Assembly: GCA_028823415.1 (NCBI GenBank)
Contig: JAPKBL010000005.1
Location: 1 to 64,000 of the forward strand
DNA from: Mariniblastus sp.
GTDB taxonomy: Bacteria; Planctomycetota; Planctomycetia; Pirellulales; Pirellulaceae
Reading direction: 5' to 3'
DNA: 64,000 bases
Shown here one piece after another: positions 59,757-64,000 of the stretch (its first letter is position 1; the number at the start of each line of letters is the position of its first letter). The notes under the pieces were generated by a model. The model had not been told where the DNA came from and ran no database searches. It saw only the letters and a program-made list of their open reading frames with translations. Both the position numbers and the translations under genes were made by a program.

Positions 59757-60740
59757 TTATTTTAGAAAGTGAACTGGCAGAGTCGGTCGCTGGATCGCTG
59801 TGAGCTGAATGTCGTCAACAAAGAAGCCGCCTAAATCAACCGGAGCCGCTCGAGATTTGGTGCTCGCCGCAACGACGACGAGTGCAACCGTTGCGTCCGA
59901 TTCCAGAAGGCAGGACGCGGTAATTGTTGCCGGTTTTGCTCCCGGCGTAAACTTGATCTCTTTTTTGCCAAATCCGACCCCGTGCTCGCTGATTACCCGC
60001 GGCCACTCTTTAGCAATTGCTTCTGGCTTCAGATTGAACAGGTAGATGCGACAACTACCCGCAAGTTTTGGCAATTCGGCATCGGTCGGGGTAGACTCTC
60101 GGCGAAAGCGGGCTGAGAGGTTAAGAGTAATTTGCGTCTCGGAATTTTCTGTTTCCCATTGCTCTCGAATGGACGAGAGATCGACCAACTGAAACACGGA
60201 GCAGTTCGAGGCGAAGTCGTTGGACTCGCCATTGACATTTCCCGTTTTCAGAAGACGCAACATTCGGTTTCCATCCGCTTCTTCAATCACCTCGGCAGGA
60301 TTTCCACCCCAAGTGCCAAAGTGAGACGGGAAGCCAATTTCAATCGGACCAGAAAACGTCTCGAAATCGCCGTTGGCAATTTGAATCGGTCTTGCCTGTG
60401 ATTGAGGCGACTTCACGGCCCAGACTACTCCGACTCCCAGCAGACCAACCATTGCACCCGCCACCAAAGCCGCTGCTATCTGCTGCGGCCAAGCAAAGAT
60501 ACGCCGTGTCGGCCTCGTCAGCGGCTGACTTTTGACCACCTGGCCTTCCGCATCGAGAATGGAAACGATTGACTCGTCGCGCAGGTGACTGACCAAAGCC
60601 TGTTCATCGACCAGCGATTTTGACATGATCGTTCGAGCTTCCGGATGTTGGCGGAGTAGCTCGTTCAGTTCGGTTCGTGCAGATTCGTCGCCGTCGTCCC
60701 GGACTTTTTGAAGCAAGCTGAGAAGTCGTTCTTCCATCAT
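59757..60740 (-). CDS. Anti-sigma-like single-TM protein with extracytoplasmic carbohydrate-binding-like domain
   Basis: Acidic N-terminal cytoplasmic region, one TM (QIAAALVAGAMVGLLGVGVVWAV), then IQIANGDFETFSGPIEIGFPSHFGTWGG...; ATGA overlap with sigma gene. Confidence 0.8.
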   Translation of the reverse strand: MMEERLLSLLQKVRDDGDESARTELNELLRQHPEARTIMSKSLVDEQALVSHLRDESIVSILDAEGQVVKSQPLTRPTRRIFAWPQQIAAALVAGAMVGLLGVGVVWAVKSPQSQARPIQIANGDFETFSGPIEIGFPSHFGTWGGNPAEVIEEADGNRMLRLLKTGNVNGESNDFASNCSVFQLVDLSSIREQWETENSETQITLNLSARFRRESTPTDAELPKLAGSCRIYLFNLKPEAIAKEWPRVISEHGVGFGKKEIKFTPGAKPATITASCLLESDATVALVVVAASTKSRAAPVDLGGFFVDDIQLTAIQRPTLPVHFLK

Positions 60741-61258
60741 GAATTGGTCCTCATCTCAAGCTCGATACACGCACTTAGTTGTCGGCGAATTCGCAGCAAG
60801 TTCATTTTCACCGCACTCAGCTTCCGTCCGGAGGCTTTTGCTATGTCCTTTAAACTTTGGCTAGCGGTGTAGTAGTCATGCAATAGAGCTTTCGGCAATG
60901 GATCGAGTTTCCCTAAGCACTTCGCCAACGCCTCCCGCCGTTGGTCAAACGCACTGGCGGCTTGCTTTGTATCCCTTGCCATCGCTTGAATTACATCTTC
61001 ATCGAACACCAAACGATCCCGTTTTTGATCGCGGTAATGTGAAAGCAACGTGAAGCGTGCCACAGTGAACGCCCACGGTAAAAACTCCGTATCTGGATCC
61101 CAATCTGATGACTTCTGCCACAACTTGACGCAAGTTGCCTGCAGCACCTCGCGCGCATCCTCACGATTAGCGAGATTCGCGTGGCAGTACGCTTCCAGCG
61201 CGGGTTGGTGGCGGGTCAACGCCTCAATAAAGCGGGTTTCATCCGAGGGAGGCAGCAT
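60737..61258 (-). CDS. ECF sigma-70 family sigma factor
   Basis: RFIEALTRHQPALEAYCHANLANREDAREVLQATCVKLWQKSSDWDPDTEFLPWAFTVARFTLLSHYRDQKR. Confidence 0.9.
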   Translation of the reverse strand: MLPPSDETRFIEALTRHQPALEAYCHANLANREDAREVLQATCVKLWQKSSDWDPDTEFLPWAFTVARFTLLSHYRDQKRDRLVFDEDVIQAMARDTKQAASAFDQRREALAKCLGKLDPLPKALLHDYYTASQSLKDIAKASGRKLSAVKMNLLRIRRQLSACIELEMRTNS

Positions 61259-61611
61259 CTCTAAAACGATTCTTCGCCATAAAAAAAGGTGGATCTGAGT
61301 CTTTCATGGTCTCAACCAAACTTGGTTGAAGCCTTTGAGCAGCGCACTTGGGTAACTTGGTTAGTGTCTGATCTCATTAGTTTATTCCACGAAAACACAT
61401 GGCGGTCACATTTTTTTATCCAAGAGAGTTAACTTTACAGTCGTTTCTGACTTTTATGGTGTTTTTTTGAGCGCAATGTCAATTATCGATTCGCACTCAA
61501 TCCAACAACTGCTTTGTGCAATCGGCAACAACAGGAGCAAATAGCAAGGGTTTTTACTGGCGGGCTGGGAGCTTAAGCAGTTCGCTCGGGCTGCGTCGAA
61601 TGAAACGCAAT

Positions 61612-63027
61612 CTATTTTAAACTATCCAGCAGTTTTTTTTCCGTACGCTCTTTGTAATATGGATCAAGCGGATAGCAGCCGCTGACGATTCCATTTCGCG
61701 GCGCGGTCGTACAGTCGCTAAAGGTGCGACACACCTTCTTACGTGTCATCACTTTCCCAGCCAAAACGTCTGCGGGGAGTTCTGGATAGGACAGTACCAT
61801 TCGACCCAGTCCTATCGAATCGACCTGACCTTCGCGAACGACTGCCTGAGCCACATGCGGCAACCACTCCTGCAAGTAACTATAGCCCGAACCGACAAAG
61901 ACCAGTTCCGGATGCTGTCTCTTTAATTCCGCCGTTGCCTGAATCTGCCGAGCGACTCCAACCAGTGGATCTTCGGGAAGCTGATAGCCATCACTGGGCG
62001 GAAAATAAGCTGGACGCTGAATGTGGGGATTGTAATAAGGACTACCGGCAGTCGTGCAGACCATTCGGATGCCGAGCGATTTCAGTAACGTCAAGAACTT
62101 CGACGGTTCATCGAGATCAACGCCGGTGCCGGTTATGTTGCTGCCGAAAGCGAGCCGAGGATCTCCTTCAGCCTCGGGGACACCAATCCGATCGTCTCCC
62201 GGTCGGTACGGAAGGAAATCGAAGATGCTGACGCGGACACCAATTTCTAAATCGGATGTGCAAGCTCGAATTCCTTCGACGATGTCGCGTAGAAACCGAG
62301 TACGGTTTTCAAAACTACCACCAAATTTTCCAGGACGGTCGATGCCGCTCAACAGTTCATGTCCTAAGTAGCCATGACAATGTTTGACATCCACAAATTG
62401 AAACCCCGCTTTTTCAGACAGCGTTGCTGCGGTTACAAAGTCTTCGATCAATCGCGACAGATCATCATCGCTCAACATTAAGGAGTCATCGGTAATTCCG
62501 AGGCGGGCGTCGAGGACTGGATTCCGTTGAGCGATTCGCGGCTCGCTGCGATCCTTGGCATTCGGTTTTGAAAAGCGCCCCGAGTGGGTCAATTGCAATC
62601 CGACTAACAAATCGCTCGAAGTCCCGAAATCGGCCTCATGAGTGGCGACCAGATCAGTGCGCAGGGATTCGATCTCGGCCAGATTGAGATCATTGATCAG
62701 GAGCTGGTTGGGATTGGCCCTCCCATCGTGCCGAACAGCAACGGCCTCGCCACCCCAAATTAATTTAGCCCCACTGCGACCAAAGTTTTTCCATCGACGC
62801 CGTGTGAGCTCAGACGGTTTTCCATCGGGTGTCCCATCCCAGCCCTCCATCGGCAAGATACTGAATCGATTTCCAATCTTAAAGTCATGGACTTCGATGG
62901 GCTGGGCGAGCAACGAATCGGCGCCGCTCTCCAACGTTTCTTCGCAAGGAAGATCTAATTTCAATTCACTCAAATGGCGAGTGAACTCGGCGTGTGTCTT
63001 GAACCCGGCGACGCGTGGATAAGCCAT
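61612..63027 (-). CDS. NADH:flavin oxidoreductase / Old Yellow Enzyme family
   Basis: Likely start MAYPRVAGF at 63027 (TAATG overlap with DapA stop); [74 protein letters not shown]. Confidence 0.92.
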   Translation of the reverse strand: MAYPRVAGFKTHAEFTRHLSELKLDLPCEETLESGADSLLAQPIEVHDFKIGNRFSILPMEGWDGTPDGKPSELTRRRWKNFGRSGAKLIWGGEAVAVRHDGRANPNQLLINDLNLAEIESLRTDLVATHEADFGTSSDLLVGLQLTHSGRFSKPNAKDRSEPRIAQRNPVLDARLGITDDSLMLSDDDLSRLIEDFVTAATLSEKAGFQFVDVKHCHGYLGHELLSGIDRPGKFGGSFENRTRFLRDIVEGIRACTSDLEIGVRVSIFDFLPYRPGDDRIGVPEAEGDPRLAFGSNITGTGVDLDEPSKFLTLLKSLGIRMVCTTAGSPYYNPHIQRPAYFPPSDGYQLPEDPLVGVARQIQATAELKRQHPELVFVGSGYSYLQEWLPHVAQAVVREGQVDSIGLGRMVLSYPELPADVLAGKVMTRKKVCRTFSDCTTAPRNGIVSGCYPLDPYYKERTEKKLLDSLK

Positions 63028-64000
63028 TAGTTGCACTCCGCCAGAAGTTTTTGAAGATCACCGGCAATCGTTTGTAGAACTTCGACATCCGAATCGGGAC
63101 GCTGTAACGCATCAGGATGCGTAGCGCTGCTGTCGATTAAGCCTCGGACTTTTAAAAACGTGGCGGCTGAGTGCTTGTACGCGGATGCCGGATTACGAAA
63201 TGCAAAAGCCCCTAAATATTGAAGTAGATCATTCATCTCGTAGAAGCGAGGGTCGCCGGCAGCCCACATCGTATCGCGTTTCGCAAACGCTTCCGGGGCG
63301 AATGTGCTCAACCCCAGCAAATAGTCACTCCCATACATGACCATGTCGATCGCCAAATCGTTTCCCGTGTAGACCTTGAACTCGGGTCGGACGCGATTGC
63401 GCAACTCAAGCCGGCGCCATTCAGGAAGGCGATGTAGTGAAGAGTGTTTGGCCCCGACCGCATTCGGGATACACATCAGTTGTTCGTAGGCTTCGAGCGA
63501 GTAGATCTTGCCGAAGGGAGCAAATGCCTTTCCCAGCTCGAAGAACAGGAATTGGTCACACGACCCTGCCAGAGTCTGGTAGGCAGATACGAGTTCGGCA
63601 TCGGGTAACTCGATCAGACCGTAGGATTGAAAGAAGATGGGCATCCCCTGATTCTCCTGTACCTGTTCGATCCCATTTCGGTAGCGGTCGGCATCGAACG
63701 GCTCTCCTGGTGAGTCGCTGACAAAAACGCCGCCAACGAATTTCTCACCAGAAGTGAGGACGCGCGTACGTCGCAGGACTTCCAGTCGGGTCGATTCGTC
63801 AATCAAGTTGCCGTATCCGGTATCCATATTGACGGCAGGTATTAGACCGGCACTAAGGGTGCGCTGAAGAAGGCATTCGAATCCCCTCCAATCGACCGTG
63901 TGATCATTGTTGTAGGGCAGAAGAACTGCAGAGATGCCGGTGATTTTGCGTCGCGGCATCAGCAGTGTTTGAGGGTCGGGTTGTTCGGTTACTTTTGATT
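63027..64000 (-). CDS. Dihydrodipicolinate synthase (DapA)/N-acetylneuraminate lyase-family protein; true start may lie beyond window
   Basis: [45 protein letters not shown]. The frame stays open upstream of the annotated ATG at 63959 (reads ...[14 protein letters not shown]). Confidence 0.85.
   Translation of the reverse strand, partial: SKVTEQPDPQTLLMPRRKITGISAVLLPYNNDHTVDWRGFECLLQRTLSAGLIPAVNMDTGYGNLIDESTRLEVLRRTRVLTSGEKFVGGVFVSDSPGEPFDADRYRNGIEQVQENQGMPIFFQSYGLIELPDAELVSAYQTLAGSCDQFLFFELGKAFAPFGKIYSLEAYEQLMCIPNAVGAKHSSLHRLPEWRRLELRNRVRPEFKVYTGNDLAIDMVMYGSDYLLGLSTFAPEAFAKRDTMWAAGDPRFYEMNDLLQYLGAFAFRNPASAYKHSAATFLKVRGLIDSSATHPDALQRPDSDVEVLQTIAGDLQKLLAECN

Noticed and set aside
1-64000. CRISPR, prophage, transposon, diversity-generating retroelement or tRNA/rRNA genes
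   Set aside because: No repeat-spacer pattern, transposase, integrase, reverse transcriptase or RNA-gene signature recognised in the ORFs or intergenic sequence by eye.

Overview
This 64 kb window looks like planctomycete (Pirellulales/Rhodopirellula-like) chromosome. It is coding-dense, and most supported genes are on the minus strand. Blocks from left to right: (1) 1-7460, a MoxR / DUF58 / VWA (BatA-like) / DUF4159 cluster, with the leftmost gene cut by the window edge. (2) 7555-9560, an ECF sigma factor translationally coupled to a FecR-type regulator. (3) 9632-45336, a sulfated-polysaccharide-type accessory region. It has seven sulfatases with plausible active-site motifs and one degenerate sulfatase relic fused to a DUF1080 domain. 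It also has two sialate-O-acetylesterase-like (SASA) proteins, an alpha/beta hydrolase, a serine beta-lactamase-like hydrolase, a CehA/McbA-type PHP protein, a GH86-like agarase/porphyranase candidate, a Gfo/Idh/MocA oxidoreductase and a TolB-like protein. Interspersed are a glycosyltransferase and a dGTPase. (4) 42862-59736, a run of large secreted multidomain proteins with c-type haem motifs (CXXCH): sulfatase-cytochrome, streptogramin-lyase-like-cytochrome, a 1745-aa deacetylase/dehydrogenase/HEAT/cytochrome/CBM-like protein, and a PSD1 (DUF1587/1592/1588/1585) protein paired with DUF1552. (5) 59757-61258, a second ECF sigma / membrane regulator pair. (6) 61612-64000, an OYE-family flavin oxidoreductase and a DapA-family protein. 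The most notable signal is a ~71-aa module shared by two adjacent, otherwise unrelated proteins (sulfatase 42862-45336 and Vgb-like 45423-47879), placed just before a haem-binding domain in each. In one of them it sits in a locally GC-rich patch. Together with its neighbours this suggests a haem-linked polysaccharide-processing gene set. I saw no CRISPR array, rRNA, convincing tRNA, transposase or integrase. All family calls come from reading motifs by eye; no database search was run.
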